Notes under the pieces: generated by a model
The model's input: the letters and a program-made list of their open reading frames with translations, nothing else
What the model was told of the DNA's origin: nothing
Databases searched by the model: none
Translations under genes and position numbers: made by a program
Source: Paractinoplanes rishiriensis
GTDB lineage: Bacteria > Actinomycetota > Actinomycetes > Mycobacteriales > Micromonosporaceae
Length of the DNA: 64,000 bases
NCBI RefSeq assembly: GCF_016862375.1
Contig: NZ_BOMV01000078.1
Span: 62,001 to 126,000 of the forward strand
Direction of reading: 5' to 3'
Shown: positions 8,231 to 17,071 of the stretch, in pieces
How the letters are laid out: every line of letters begins with the position of its first letter
Position numbering within the stretch: the stretch's first letter is position 1

Positions 8231-8971
8231 ATGGCCAGAATCAAGGTCACCGACCTGCGCAAGGAGTTCGTGACCGGGACCAAGACCGTGGTCGCGATCG
8301 AGAACGTCTCGTTCGAGGTCAGCGGGCACGAGTTCGTCAGCGTGGTGGGCCCGTCCGGCTGCGGCAAGTCGACGCTGCTCAACGTCCTGTCCGGCATCGA
8401 GCAGGCCACCCGCGGCACGGTCGAGATCACCGAGGGCAACCGCAAGGCCAAACTCGGGTACGTCTTCCAGTCCGCGCGCCTGCTGCCGTGGCGCTCGGTC
8501 CTCGACAACCTGCTGTTCGTCCAGACCGGCCGCGGTGCCGAGGTGCGGCAGCGGTGCGAGAAGTACCTGGACATGGTGCAGCTCGCGCACACCGCCGGGC
8601 AGTACCCGGGCGAACTCTCCGGCGGCATGCAGCAGCGGGTCGGCATCGCCCGGGCGTTCTCCATCGAGCCGGACCTGCTGCTGATGGACGAGCCGTTCAG
8701 CCACCTGGACGCGATCACCGCCCGGTCGCTGCGCCGCGAACTGCACACGCTGTGGCAGGAGACCCGCAAGACGGTGCTGTTCGTGACCCACGACGTGAGC
8801 GAGGCGGTGGAGCTGTCCACCCGGATCGTGATGCTCGCGAAGGGCGGCCGGCTGGTCGCCGACCTGCCGGTGGAGCTGCCGTTCCCGCGCGACCCGGCCT
8901 CCGACGACGTGGCGCTGGCCCGGGCCGACCTGCTGCGCCGCTTCGAGTCCCTCGACCTGCTGGCCACCTGA
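8231..8971 (+). CDS. ABC transporter ATP-binding protein (SsuB/TauB family)
   Basis: 246 residues, a single nucleotide-binding domain with all motifs: Walker A GPSGCGKST, Q-loop VFQSARLLPW, signature LSGGMQQR, Walker B LLLMDEPFSHLD, and the H-loop His in FVTHDVSEA. It powers import through the two permeases. AAAGGAG at 8218-8224 precedes the ATG at 8231. The full importer (binding protein, two permeases, ATPase) lies in the middle of the catabolic operon, so uptake and breakdown of the same substrate are probably co-regulated. Confidence 0.94.
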   Translation: MARIKVTDLRKEFVTGTKTVVAIENVSFEVSGHEFVSVVGPSGCGKSTLLNVLSGIEQATRGTVEITEGNRKAKLGYVFQSARLLPWRSVLDNLLFVQTGRGAEVRQRCEKYLDMVQLAHTAGQYPGELSGGMQQRVGIARAFSIEPDLLLMDEPFSHLDAITARSLRRELHTLWQETRKTVLFVTHDVSEAVELSTRIVMLAKGGRLVADLPVELPFPRDPASDDVALARADLLRRFESLDLLAT

Positions 8972-8983
8972 GGAGGCTGTCCC

Positions 8984-9979
8984 TTGCTCACCGTTGACGT
9001 ACACAACCACTTCGCCCCACTGGAGATCATCGCGGGTGCGCGCGCCGGGGACGGCCTGGACGGGCTGCGGGTCGAGGTGGTGGACGGCCAGGAATACATG
9101 GTGCACCGGCAGGGCTTCCGCTGGCCGGTCGAGCCGGCGTTCTACGACCTGGAGGCCCGGCTCGCGGCCATGGACGAGCGCGACACCGACGTGGCGGTGC
9201 TGTCGCTGGCGCCCACGCTGCTCATGTACTGGCTCGACGACCCGTCGGCGGCGGCCGACTTCGCCCGGCTGGTCAACGAGGCGCTGGCCGCGTTCGCCGC
9301 CGGATCGGGCGGGCGGATCGTGCCGGTCGCCACGCTGCCCATGCAGGACACCGGCGCGGCCGTGGCCGAGCTGCGCCGGGCGGTGACCGAACTGGGCATG
9401 AAGGGCGCGCAGATCGGGCCGCGGATGGAGGAGCTCGGGCTGGACCACGAGCGGGTGCGCCCGGTGCTGGCCGAGGCGGCCCGGCTCGGCGTGCCGCTGA
9501 TCCTGCACCCGTACAACGTCGGCAAACGGGCCGGGCTGGAGCGGTTCTACCTCTCCAACCTGATCGGCAACCCGCTCGAGTCGACCGTCGGCGCCGCCCA
9601 CCTGATCTTCGGCGGCGTGCTGGACGAGCTGCCCGGCCTGCGACTCGTCCTGATGCACGGCGGCGGCTATCTGCCGTACCAGATCGGCCGTCTGAACCAC
9701 GGTCACCGGGTGCGCGCCGAGTCGAAGGGGTGCGCGCACGAGCCGTCCGCCTACCTGCGCCGGTTCTGGTACGACACCATCACGCACGCGCCCGACCCGT
9801 TGCGCTTCCTGGTCGGCCAGGTGGGCGCCGACCGGGTGGTCTACGGCACCGACTTCCCGTTCGACATGGGCGGCGGTCCGGTCGCCGAGCAACTGGACGG
9901 CACCGAGCTGGACGACCACGATCGGGCGCTGATCGCCGGCGGAAACGCGGTCGATCTCTTCGGTCTGGAGGCGCGGTGA
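8984..9979 (+). CDS. ACMSD-like amidohydrolase-superfamily decarboxylase/hydrolase
   Basis: 331 residues, amidohydrolase_2/ACMSD subgroup of TIM-barrel metal enzymes. Metal ligands are visible: His7-x-His9 (DVHNHF), the strand-5 His in LILHPYN, the strand-6 His in LMHGGGYLPYQIGR, and the strand-8 Asp in VYGTDFPFD. Members include 2-amino-3-carboxymuconate semialdehyde decarboxylase and gamma-resorcylate decarboxylase, which split C-C bonds, as well as true hydrolases. A decarboxylation or ring-product step is plausible here (inference). The start is TTG at 8984, with AGGAGG at 8971-8976 seven bases upstream. The stop overlaps the next start (TGATG). Confidence 0.87.
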   Translation: MLTVDVHNHFAPLEIIAGARAGDGLDGLRVEVVDGQEYMVHRQGFRWPVEPAFYDLEARLAAMDERDTDVAVLSLAPTLLMYWLDDPSAAADFARLVNEALAAFAAGSGGRIVPVATLPMQDTGAAVAELRRAVTELGMKGAQIGPRMEELGLDHERVRPVLAEAARLGVPLILHPYNVGKRAGLERFYLSNLIGNPLESTVGAAHLIFGGVLDELPGLRLVLMHGGGYLPYQIGRLNHGHRVRAESKGCAHEPSAYLRRFWYDTITHAPDPLRFLVGQVGADRVVYGTDFPFDMGGGPVAEQLDGTELDDHDRALIAGGNAVDLFGLEAR

Positions 9980-10914
9980 TGGCCGGCTTCAAGGTCGTGG
10001 TGACCGATCAGGTGTTCCCGGACATCGACATCGAGCGCGAGCTGATCGAGGCGGCCGGCGGCACCATCGAGGTGGCCACCGGCTCCCGCGAGCAGGTGCT
10101 GGCCACCGCCGCCGACGCCGACGCGCTGCTGTGCACGTACTTCCCTCTCGGTGCCGTTGATCTCGGTCTTTTGAAAAACTGCAAGATCATTGCGCGGTAC
10201 GGGATCGGCGTGGACAACGTGGATCTCGAGACGGCCCGGGTCGGCGGCATCGTGGTCACCAACGTGCCGGACTACTGCGTCGAGGAGGTGGCGCTGCACA
10301 CCGTCGCGCTGGTGCTGGCGATGGTGCGCAAGATCGCCGAGGGCGACGCGCTGGTCCGGTCCGGCGGGTGGGGGTCGGCCAGGCTGGGAGAGGTACGCCG
10401 GCTCAGCACGCTGACGGTCGGCCTGCTCGGCTACGGCCGCATCGCCCGCGACGTGGCTGCCATCCTGCGCCCGCTCACCGCCGGACTGCTGGTGCACGAC
10501 CCGTTCGTCACCTGGGCCGAGGACCGCCTGGTCGACCTGCCGACGCTGCTCGCCGAGTCGGACGTGCTCAGCGTGCACTGCCCGCTCACCTCGGAGACCC
10601 GCGGCCTGGTCGACGCGGCGGCGCTGGCCCGGATGAAACCCGGCGCGCTGCTGGTCAACACGTCCCGCGGCCCGATCGTGGTGCTCGACGACGTGGTCCG
10701 GGCGCTGACCGGCGGCACCCTGGGCGGCGCCGCGCTGGACGTCTTCGAGTCGGAACCACCGCCCGGCCGCCGGCTGGCCGAGGTGCCGCGGCTGCTGATG
10801 ACGCCGCACTCCGCCTTCTACTCCCGCGAGGCGATCAAGGAATCGCAGCGCAAGGCCGCCACCCAGGTGCTCAAGGCGCTGCGCGGCGAGCCGCTCGACT
10901 ACCGGGTCGCGTGA
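9979..10914 (+). CDS. D-isomer-specific 2-hydroxyacid dehydrogenase (CtBP/phosphoglycerate dehydrogenase type)
   Basis: 311 residues. A flavodoxin-like catalytic domain from both ends surrounds a Rossmann NAD domain (about 105-280) with LLGYGRIARDVA, an NTSRGPIV strand-loop containing the catalytic Arg, FESEPP with the Glu, and TPHSAFYS with the catalytic His. It should reversibly oxidise a 2-hydroxy acid or reduce a 2-keto acid using NAD(H). Translation is coupled to the amidohydrolase gene. Related CtBP-like dehydrogenases are frequent partners of Gfo/Idh/MocA genes in sugar-acid or polyol degradation clusters. Confidence 0.9.
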   Translation: MAGFKVVVTDQVFPDIDIERELIEAAGGTIEVATGSREQVLATAADADALLCTYFPLGAVDLGLLKNCKIIARYGIGVDNVDLETARVGGIVVTNVPDYCVEEVALHTVALVLAMVRKIAEGDALVRSGGWGSARLGEVRRLSTLTVGLLGYGRIARDVAAILRPLTAGLLVHDPFVTWAEDRLVDLPTLLAESDVLSVHCPLTSETRGLVDAAALARMKPGALLVNTSRGPIVVLDDVVRALTGGTLGGAALDVFESEPPPGRRLAEVPRLLMTPHSAFYSREAIKESQRKAATQVLKALRGEPLDYRVA

Positions 10915-10932
10915 CTGCGGATGGAGGAACAC

Positions 10933-12060
10933 ATGAACCACCGTCGTGACATCGGCCTGGCCGTCATCGGCTGCGGCACGGTCGGCCGGATCCGGGCCAG
11001 GATCGCCCGGGACCATCCCGGGGTGGGCTGGCTCGGCCTGTGCGACCGGGACGAGGCGGTCGGCAGCAAACTGGCCGCCGACACCGCGGCCGACCTGTTC
11101 ACCACCGACTTCGCCGAACTGATCGCGCGGCCCGAGGTGGACGCGGTGATCGTGGCCACCGACGAGAACGAGCACGAGGCACCCACCACCGCGGCGGCCC
11201 GGGCCGGCAAGGCGCTGTTCATCGAGAAACCGCTGGCCACCTCCGCGGTGGGATCGGCCCGGGTGCTGGCCGGGATCGAGGCGGCCGGCGTGCCCGCGGT
11301 GATCGGCTACACCCAGCGGTTCCGGCGCCGCTTCCTGGCCACCAAGGCCAAGCTGGAGGCCGGCGCGATCGGCGAGGTGACCACGGTGGTCACCCGGGCC
11401 TTCATGAACCGGATGGTGCCGCTGGCCACGCTCCGCCGCACCCGGCAGCGGGCCACGCTCACCCCGATCGTGGTGTCCGGCACGCACAGCGTCGACCTGT
11501 GCATGTGGCTCATGCAGGGCCGCACCCCGGCCACCGTGTACGCGCGGTCCACCGACCGCAGCCTCGGCGAGCACGGCACCAAGGACGCGACGCTGGCCAT
11601 CGTCACGATGACCGACGGCACGATCTGGAGCATGAACATCAGCTGGGCGCTGCCGACGGTCTGGCCCGGTTCGGTGTACGGGCTGGAGATCGGCATCGTC
11701 GGCACCGACGGCATCCTGGACATCGAGGACACCCATCGCGACACGGTGCTGGCCTCGGAGCACGCCCAGCCGGCCGGGTACGCGCCCGAGGGTTTCGCGG
11801 CCGGCGCGCCCCGGCACGTCGACTTCCTGACCTCGTATCCACCCGGCGACCTGTGGGCCGGCCAGCTCTGGGGCCCGATGCGCGAGGAGACCACGTCCTG
11901 GCTCACCAGCCTGGTCACCGGCCTGCACACGCCGCACGCGCCGGCCGCCGACGGCCACCGCAACCTGCTGCTCACGATGGCGATGGACCTCTCCGCGAAG
12001 CGCGGCGCCGAGGTCAGCTGGCCGGTCGACCCGGCCGAACTGGACGGAGAACTCCAGTGA
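10933..12060 (+). CDS. Gfo/Idh/MocA-family oxidoreductase 1
   Basis: 375 residues. An N-terminal Rossmann domain opens with GLAVIGCGTVGRIRAR and includes the EKP motif (LFIEKPLATS), the usual catalytic Lys region. The C-terminal alpha/beta domain has the GTHSVDLCMW segment with a His at the expected catalytic position. Family members oxidise polyols, sugars or related hydroxy compounds with NAD(P). The ATG at 10933 is preferred to an in-frame ATG at 10921 because GGAGGA (10923-10928) then acts as its ribosome site. It is followed with a 4-bp overlap by a paralogue of only moderate similarity, so the pair probably acts on successive or epimeric intermediates (inference). Confidence 0.88.
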   Translation: MNHRRDIGLAVIGCGTVGRIRARIARDHPGVGWLGLCDRDEAVGSKLAADTAADLFTTDFAELIARPEVDAVIVATDENEHEAPTTAAARAGKALFIEKPLATSAVGSARVLAGIEAAGVPAVIGYTQRFRRRFLATKAKLEAGAIGEVTTVVTRAFMNRMVPLATLRRTRQRATLTPIVVSGTHSVDLCMWLMQGRTPATVYARSTDRSLGEHGTKDATLAIVTMTDGTIWSMNISWALPTVWPGSVYGLEIGIVGTDGILDIEDTHRDTVLASEHAQPAGYAPEGFAAGAPRHVDFLTSYPPGDLWAGQLWGPMREETTSWLTSLVTGLHTPHAPAADGHRNLLLTMAMDLSAKRGAEVSWPVDPAELDGELQ

Positions 12061-13217
12061 TCAATGTAGGCGTCATCGGCACCGGGTGGTGCGGCGGCAT
12101 CCGCGCCGAGACGGCCGCGGCCAGCCCGTACGTCAAAAATCTGCACATTGCCGAAACCCGCCCGGAGAGGTTGGCCGAGGTCGCGGCGGCAGTGTCGCCG
12201 GCCACGGCGACCGCCGACTACAAGGAGTGGCTCGACCGGGTGGACGCCGTCATGATCTCGGCGACGCCGGAGACCACGCACTACCCGATGGCCCGCGACT
12301 GCCTGGCGGCCGGAAAGCACGTGCTGCTGGAGAAGCCGATCGCCCTGACCCTGGACGAGGCCGACGAGTTGATCGCGCTGGCCGCCCGGCAGGGCCTGAA
12401 GTTCGCGATCGGCTACTCGCAAAGATTCAACCCCAAGCAGGCGTACGTGCGGCAGTGCGTCGCCGACGGCACCCTGGGCGCCCCGGTCAGCGCCCTGGTG
12501 AGCAGGCACATCACCCGCAACCTGGGCCGGAAGATCGGCGGCCGGATCCGGCTGTCCCCCGCGGCGATGGAGGCCACCCACGACATCGACTTCCTGATGT
12601 GGTGCCTGCGTCCCGCCCGCCCGGTGCGGGTGTACGCCCAGGAGGTGCGCCGGGTGATGGCCGGCACCCATCAGGTCCCCGACTGCACCTGGATCACGCT
12701 GACCTTCGACAACGGCGTGGTGGCGGTGATCGGCGCGGGTTGGATCCTGCCACCCGGCTACCCGAACTTCGCCACCACCCAGATCGAGTTCGTGGGCGCC
12801 GACGCGGCCCTGCTGATCGACGACAGCCACCGCGACATAGTCCTGAACCGGATGGACGGCGGCGCGGTCTTCCCCCTGTCCACCATGCCCGGCGAGCGGG
12901 TGGGCCACGTGTACGCGGGCCCGATGCACGCCGAGACGGAGCATTTCCTGGCGGCGGTGGCCCGGGACACGCCGGTGCTGGTGCCGGCGTCCGAGGCCCG
13001 CGAGGTCATGCAGGTCTACCTGGCCGCCGACGAATCCGCCGAAACCGGCCTGCCGATCAGCCTGGATCCAACGTGGCGGCCGCCCACCACCGCCGCCGCT
13101 CCTGACGGGCCCGCCGCACCCTCCACCGCCGGGCCGGCCGCACCCTCCACCGCCGGGCCGGCCGCACCCTCCACCGCCGGGCCGGCCGGGCTCGATGGCG
13201 CCGGACGGCCGGCATGA
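12057..13217 (+). CDS. Gfo/Idh/MocA-family oxidoreductase 2 with low-complexity tail
   Basis: 386 residues. NAD-binding start VGVIGTGWCGGIRAETA, EKP motif (LLEKPIALTLDEAD), and ATHDIDFLMW with the catalytic His region. The start is a GTG at 12057 overlapping the previous stop. The folded part ends near residue 340. The last ~45 residues are an Ala/Pro/Thr/Ser tail made by 24-bp tandem repeats, not typical of the family and probably a late minisatellite expansion. The stop overlaps the ATG of the next gene. Confidence 0.87.
   Translation: MINVGVIGTGWCGGIRAETAAASPYVKNLHIAETRPERLAEVAAAVSPATATADYKEWLDRVDAVMISATPETTHYPMARDCLAAGKHVLLEKPIALTLDEADELIALAARQGLKFAIGYSQRFNPKQAYVRQCVADGTLGAPVSALVSRHITRNLGRKIGGRIRLSPAAMEATHDIDFLMWCLRPARPVRVYAQEVRRVMAGTHQVPDCTWITLTFDNGVVAVIGAGWILPPGYPNFATTQIEFVGADAALLIDDSHRDIVLNRMDGGAVFPLSTMPGERVGHVYAGPMHAETEHFLAAVARDTPVLVPASEAREVMQVYLAADESAETGLPISLDPTWRPPTTAAAPDGPAAPSTAGPAAPSTAGPAAPSTAGPAGLDGAGRPA
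13107..13190 (+). repeat. 24-bp in-frame tandem repeat (about 3.5 copies)
   Basis: Units at 13107-13130, 13131-13154 and 13155-13178 differ by one base and a partial fourth follows. They encode a repeated GPAAPSTA peptide at the C-terminus of the second Gfo/Idh/MocA oxidoreductase. Confidence 0.95.
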
Positions 13218-14065
13218 AGATCGCCAACCTGGCCGGGCGCCTCGCTCTTCTCACCGCGGCCGGCGACGCCGCGCTCGACGCGGCCACCGCCTCAGCGGGG
13301 CGTTTCGGGCCGTCGCCCACCACCGCTTTCGACTCCTGGCCCACCTTCACCGCCTGGGCACACATCTCCGACATGTCCGGTGCTAAGGCGTTCAACACGG
13401 ATGATCTGGGCCCGGTGTCGCCGCTGCCGCGGCAGGTGTTCGCGGTCGGCCTGAACTATGTCGACCACACCGCCGAGGCCGGCTTCACCCAGCCCACCCA
13501 ACCCATGATCTTCACAAAGTTCCCGTCGTGCCTGCACGGCCCCCGCGGCGACATCCCCCTGCCGGCACCGGCATCCGACATCTCGGTCGACTGGGAGGTC
13601 GAGCTCGTCGTGGTGATCGGAGTCTTGGCCGACCGAGTGGCCCCGGACGACGCGTGGGCGCACGTCGCCGGGCTGACCGTCGGGCAGGATCTGTCCGAGC
13701 GCGACCTGCAGATGCGGGGAGCGCCGCCGCAGTTCAGCCTGGCCAAGTCCTATCCGCGGTTCGGGCCGATCGGGCCGCATCTGACCACCCTGGACGAGGC
13801 CGGTGACCCCGGCGACCTGACGCTGACGTGCACGCTCAACGGTGAAATGGTGCAGAACGGCAATACCCGGGACATGGTTTTCGACGTTCCGGCGCTGGTC
13901 GCGTACCTCTCCTCGGTTTGCCCTTTGTTTCCGGGCGACCTCATCTTCACCGGGACGCCGCCCGGCGTGGGAATGGGCCGGAAACCGCCGCGTTATCTGG
14001 AACCGGGCGACATTTTGGAGAGCAGGATCGACACATTGGGCACGATGCGCCACCGTTGCGTATAG
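13214..14065 (+). CDS. Fumarylacetoacetate hydrolase-family protein
   Basis: 283 residues. The C-terminal two thirds (about 75-280) is the FAH fold: QVFAVGLNYVDHTAE, MIFTKFPSCLHGP, the metal-binding VDWEVELVVVIG (Glu-x-Glu pair), GQDLSERDLQ, and GDLIFTGTPPGVGMG near the end. Members hydrolyse or decarboxylate beta-diketo or 2-keto acids, for example acylpyruvate, ureidoglycolate lyase-type or 2-keto-3-deoxy-acid substrates. It is the last gene of the operon; the ATG overlaps the preceding stop. Its presence with an ACMSD-like enzyme favours a ring-opened or keto-acid intermediate (inference). Confidence 0.88.
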   Translation: MKIANLAGRLALLTAAGDAALDAATASAGRFGPSPTTAFDSWPTFTAWAHISDMSGAKAFNTDDLGPVSPLPRQVFAVGLNYVDHTAEAGFTQPTQPMIFTKFPSCLHGPRGDIPLPAPASDISVDWEVELVVVIGVLADRVAPDDAWAHVAGLTVGQDLSERDLQMRGAPPQFSLAKSYPRFGPIGPHLTTLDEAGDPGDLTLTCTLNGEMVQNGNTRDMVFDVPALVAYLSSVCPLFPGDLIFTGTPPGVGMGRKPPRYLEPGDILESRIDTLGTMRHRCV

Positions 14066-14163
14066 CCTGTGACGTGCTACTTCTGGCGGGAAGCACATAG
14101 ACGCACATCAATTAAATGGTTAGCGTGATCGGCATCCTTTGCACCGGCTTCCGGAGGTTGCCC

Positions 14164-14775
14164 ATGATCCGCTCCGCCAAGGCGTTGGTCGCGACGATTG
14201 CCGTCGCACTGATCGGTGCCGTCGCACCCGCCACGTCCGCCCAAGCGGCGCCCTTTTACGACGTCAACGTCGTGACGGCCAACGGCTCCGGCTGCCCCGC
14301 TTCGACCGCCACCGCCAAGGTCAACCCGGACGGCTCGTTCACCATTGACTTCAGCGGCTACTACGCCTGGTCCGGCGGCGAGGCCCCACCCACCGACTTC
14401 CGGCGCAACTGCCAGTTCGCGCTCGAGATCACCCACCCCAGCGGGATCACGTACGCCGTGGAAAGCGCCCGGTACAGCGGCTTCGTCCTGCTGAACGACG
14501 GCGCCTCCGGCATCCAGGCGGCCCGCTACTACCACCAGGGCCAGACCGCCACGCTGTCCGGCAGCCACACCTTCACCGGCCCGCTGGCCGAAACCTACGA
14601 CACCGCGGACGTCTTCGCACCGGCCCACCAGGTCTTCGCCACCTGTGGTGTGCAGCGCCTGCTCAACATCAACACCGAACTGCGCCTGACCCCGCAACCG
14701 GGCGCCGAGCAGTTCAACGCCCTGGTCCTGGACCGCAGCATCACCGTCGACCTGGCCTGGAAGCGCTGCGCCTGA
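14164..14775 (+). CDS. Secreted protein of unknown function
   Basis: 203 residues. A clear Sec signal peptide (1-31, with an A-Q-A/A cleavage site) is followed by a ~170-residue beta-rich domain with four Cys, likely disulfide bonded outside the cell. I do not recognise the family. The ATG at 14164 is preferred to an upstream in-frame ATG at 14116 because GGAGG (14153-14157) lies 6 bp before it and the signal peptide then starts correctly. Its own promoter is likely in the ~100 bp after the catabolic operon. Confidence 0.75.
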   Translation: MIRSAKALVATIAVALIGAVAPATSAQAAPFYDVNVVTANGSGCPASTATAKVNPDGSFTIDFSGYYAWSGGEAPPTDFRRNCQFALEITHPSGITYAVESARYSGFVLLNDGASGIQAARYYHQGQTATLSGSHTFTGPLAETYDTADVFAPAHQVFATCGVQRLLNINTELRLTPQPGAEQFNALVLDRSITVDLAWKRCA

Positions 14776-14796
14776 CCCCTGTGGTTCGATCGTCCG

Positions 14797-15207
14797 ATGA
14801 GCACGATCATCAAGTTCTTCGTAGCCCCGGACGACGAGGTCGCCGCCGGTGTCGCCAAGGGCGGCCCCGGCGACGACCTCAACCCGGCCGTCTACGGCAA
14901 CTTCGATGTCTGGACGGCGCTCGGCGAGTGGGACACCATCCTGACCGGCGCCGGCGCCGACAACACCGACGTGGTGAGCGACGATGGCGACCCGCTGGTG
15001 CTGGCCGCCTCCCCCACCCTGACCGCCGCCCTGGCCGGTGCGGACGCCGCCACCGTCGCCCGGACCGGCGAGCGGTGGCGCACCCTGCGTGCCGACGAGG
15101 GCGAGGACTTCGACGAGGAACTGGTCCACGACCTGCTCACCGAGATCGCCGGCCTGGCTGCGGCGGCCAGGCGGACGGATGGTGACCTCTACTGCTGGGT
15201 TTGCTGA
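14797..15207 (+). CDS. Hypothetical cytoplasmic protein
   Basis: 136 residues, acidic, no signal peptide or membrane helix. It starts MSTIIKFFVAPDDEVAAGV and contains FDVWTALGEWDTIL. It ends with a CWVC motif at the extreme C-terminus, possibly a metal or redox pair. It resembles hypothetical proteins of other actinomycetes, but I cannot assign a function. It lies 21 bp after the secreted protein gene, with no obvious functional link. Confidence 0.65.
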   Translation: MSTIIKFFVAPDDEVAAGVAKGGPGDDLNPAVYGNFDVWTALGEWDTILTGAGADNTDVVSDDGDPLVLAASPTLTAALAGADAATVARTGERWRTLRADEGEDFDEELVHDLLTEIAGLAAAARRTDGDLYCWVC

Positions 15208-15244
15208 GCCGCTCGGCCGCCCCCGGCGCCGGGCCCCCGGCGCG

Positions 15245-16054
15245 TCAGGCCGGCTTGCGGGCGACCCCGATCAGGTTGTGCAGCGGACGCGCGTCGCCCG
15301 GGTCGGTGTGCCAGGTCGTCACGTCGACCAGGCCGGGCTCGACGAACTCGAGGCCGGTGAAGTAGCTCGCGATCTCCTCGGGGCTGCGCATCGCGTACGG
15401 CGGATTTGCCGTTGCGTTCCAGATCTTCATGACCTCGTTGAGCTCGGGGTTGGTGTTCGTGCCGTCCACCACCACCAGGTAGCTGCCCGGCGCCAGCCTG
15501 TCCATGATGCGGCCGATCACGGTGCAGGCCTCGTCGACCGTCGGCAGGTGGGCCAGGATGCCGGACAGCATCAGCACCACCGGCTTGCTGAAGTCGAGGG
15601 TGCGGCCGGCCTCCCGCAGGATCGTCTCGTGGTCGCGCAGGTCGGCGTCGATGTAGTCGGTGGCTCCGCCGGGGCCGCTGGTCAGCAGCGCGCGGGCGTG
15701 CACGAGCACCAGCGGGTCGTAGTCGACGTAGACGATGCGCGCCTCGGGGTTGGCCTGCTGCGCCACCTCGTGCGTGTTGTTCGTGGTGGGCAGGCCGGTG
15801 CCGATGTCGAGGAACTGGTTGACGCCCGCCTCGCCGGCCAGGTAGTGCACGGCCCGGTTGAGCGCCGCGCGGTCGCCGCGGGCGATGTCCACGATGATCG
15901 GGTATTCCTGGGCGATCTGGTCGCCGAGGGCGCGGTCGACGGCGTAGTTGTCCTTGCCGCCGAGCCAGTAGTTCCAGACCCGGGCCGTCTGCGGGACGGT
16001 GGTGTCGATCTTTACCGGCTGTCCCTGGTAGGACAGGTGCGTTTCCTCAGTCAT
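15245..16054 (-). CDS. DUF574-type SAM-dependent methyltransferase
   Basis: 269 residues. It matches the actinomycete DUF574 (Methyltransf_19) family: PQTARVWNYWLGGKDNYAVDR near the N-terminus, then a Rossmann SAM site at FLDIGTGLPT with YVDYDPLVL as the acidic loop. Targets of this family are mostly unknown; many copies sit next to Scr1/WhiJ-like XRE regulators. Here the XRE gene lies 59 bp upstream on the same strand, which fits that pairing and suggests a developmental or secondary-metabolism role (inference). Confidence 0.88.
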   Translation of the reverse strand: MTEETHLSYQGQPVKIDTTVPQTARVWNYWLGGKDNYAVDRALGDQIAQEYPIIVDIARGDRAALNRAVHYLAGEAGVNQFLDIGTGLPTTNNTHEVAQQANPEARIVYVDYDPLVLVHARALLTSGPGGATDYIDADLRDHETILREAGRTLDFSKPVVLMLSGILAHLPTVDEACTVIGRIMDRLAPGSYLVVVDGTNTNPELNEVMKIWNATANPPYAMRSPEEIASYFTGLEFVEPGLVDVTTWHTDPGDARPLHNLIGVARKPA

Positions 16055-16113
16055 CGTTGCCGCCCCTCATCGCACGACCGCCCATTGTGGATGGCCCAGA
16101 TTACCTGTCCTCG

Positions 16114-16968
16114 TTACATGTCCTCGATGATGCCGGTGAGGATCGGAATGGTCCGCTGCAGCGGCGCCGCCTCGACGAACAGGCGGTTGACCACGTCGAA
16201 ATAGAAGTCGACGTCGTCCCGGCCGTCCAGGTAGAGCGCGCTGTTGAGCTGCTCCAGATACACCACATCGGGCAGTTCCTCCTGCGGGAACCGCAGGATG
16301 GTGAAGGACCCGCCGGGTGCGGCGTGGCCGCCGGCGTCGAGTGGCAGAACCTGCAGCCGTACGTTGGGCATCTTGGTCACGACGCCGATCAGCGACTCGA
16401 TCTGATCCCGCATCGCCTGCCGGCCGCCCACCGGACGTCGCAGGGCCGCCTCGTCCACGACCGCCCACAGCTTCGGCGGGTCCGGCCGGGTCAGGATCTG
16501 CTGCCGCGCCATCCGCAGCCGCACCTTGCGGGCGACCTCGTCCGGCTTGGTGATGCCGGGGCCGAGCGGCACGACCGCGCGGGCGTACTGCTCGGTCTGC
16601 AGCAAGCCGGGCACGAATTGGACCTCGTACGACCTGATCAGTGACGCGGTGGCCTCGAGACCCAGGTAGCGCTGGAACCAGTTCGGGGTGACGTCGCTGT
16701 ACGAGTTCCACCAGTTCGGCGCGTTCGCCTCCCGGACGCGCGCCAGCACCGCCCCGCGCTCCTCGTCGTCGTGCACGCCGTACAGGGTCAGCAGGTCGAG
16801 GACGTCGCGCTCCTTGAAGCTGACCCGGCCCAGCTCCATCCGGCTGATCTTGGATTCCGAGGACCGGATCGGCTCGCCGGCGTCGGCCCTGGTCAGCCCG
16901 CTGTCCTCGCGCAACCGCCGCAGGTGGGCACCGAGCAGAATGCGCATGGCGGTAGGCCCGTCACCCAC
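16114..16968 (-). CDS. XRE regulator with DUF5753 (Scr1/WhiJ-like)
   Basis: 284 residues from the GTG at 16968; an upstream ATG (17031) would add 21 unlikely residues. The helix-turn-helix (about 8-65; GAHLRRLREDSGLTRADAGE, SSESKISRMELGRVSF) is followed by the ~175-residue DUF5753 ligand/partner domain (NWWNSYSDVTPNWFQRYLGLE, SYEVQFVPGLLQTEQYAR). This is the WhiJ/Scr1 type common in Streptomyces and Micromonosporaceae, usually paired with a small DUF397 partner. No DUF397 gene is visible here; the DUF574 methyltransferase follows instead. Confidence 0.88.
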   Translation of the reverse strand: MGDGPTAMRILLGAHLRRLREDSGLTRADAGEPIRSSESKISRMELGRVSFKERDVLDLLTLYGVHDDEERGAVLARVREANAPNWWNSYSDVTPNWFQRYLGLEATASLIRSYEVQFVPGLLQTEQYARAVVPLGPGITKPDEVARKVRLRMARQQILTRPDPPKLWAVVDEAALRRPVGGRQAMRDQIESLIGVVTKMPNVRLQVLPLDAGGHAAPGGSFTILRFPQEELPDVVYLEQLNSALYLDGRDDVDFYFDVVNRLFVEAAPLQRTIPILTGIIEDM

Positions 16969-17071
16969 GCCGTCCTGCCGCCGTGTCCCGCCCACCACGC
17001 ACCTCCGGGTTCCGCCCCCGGCGCCCAGCATGCCACCGACGTCCGATTAGATCCACAAGGTCACGATCTGG

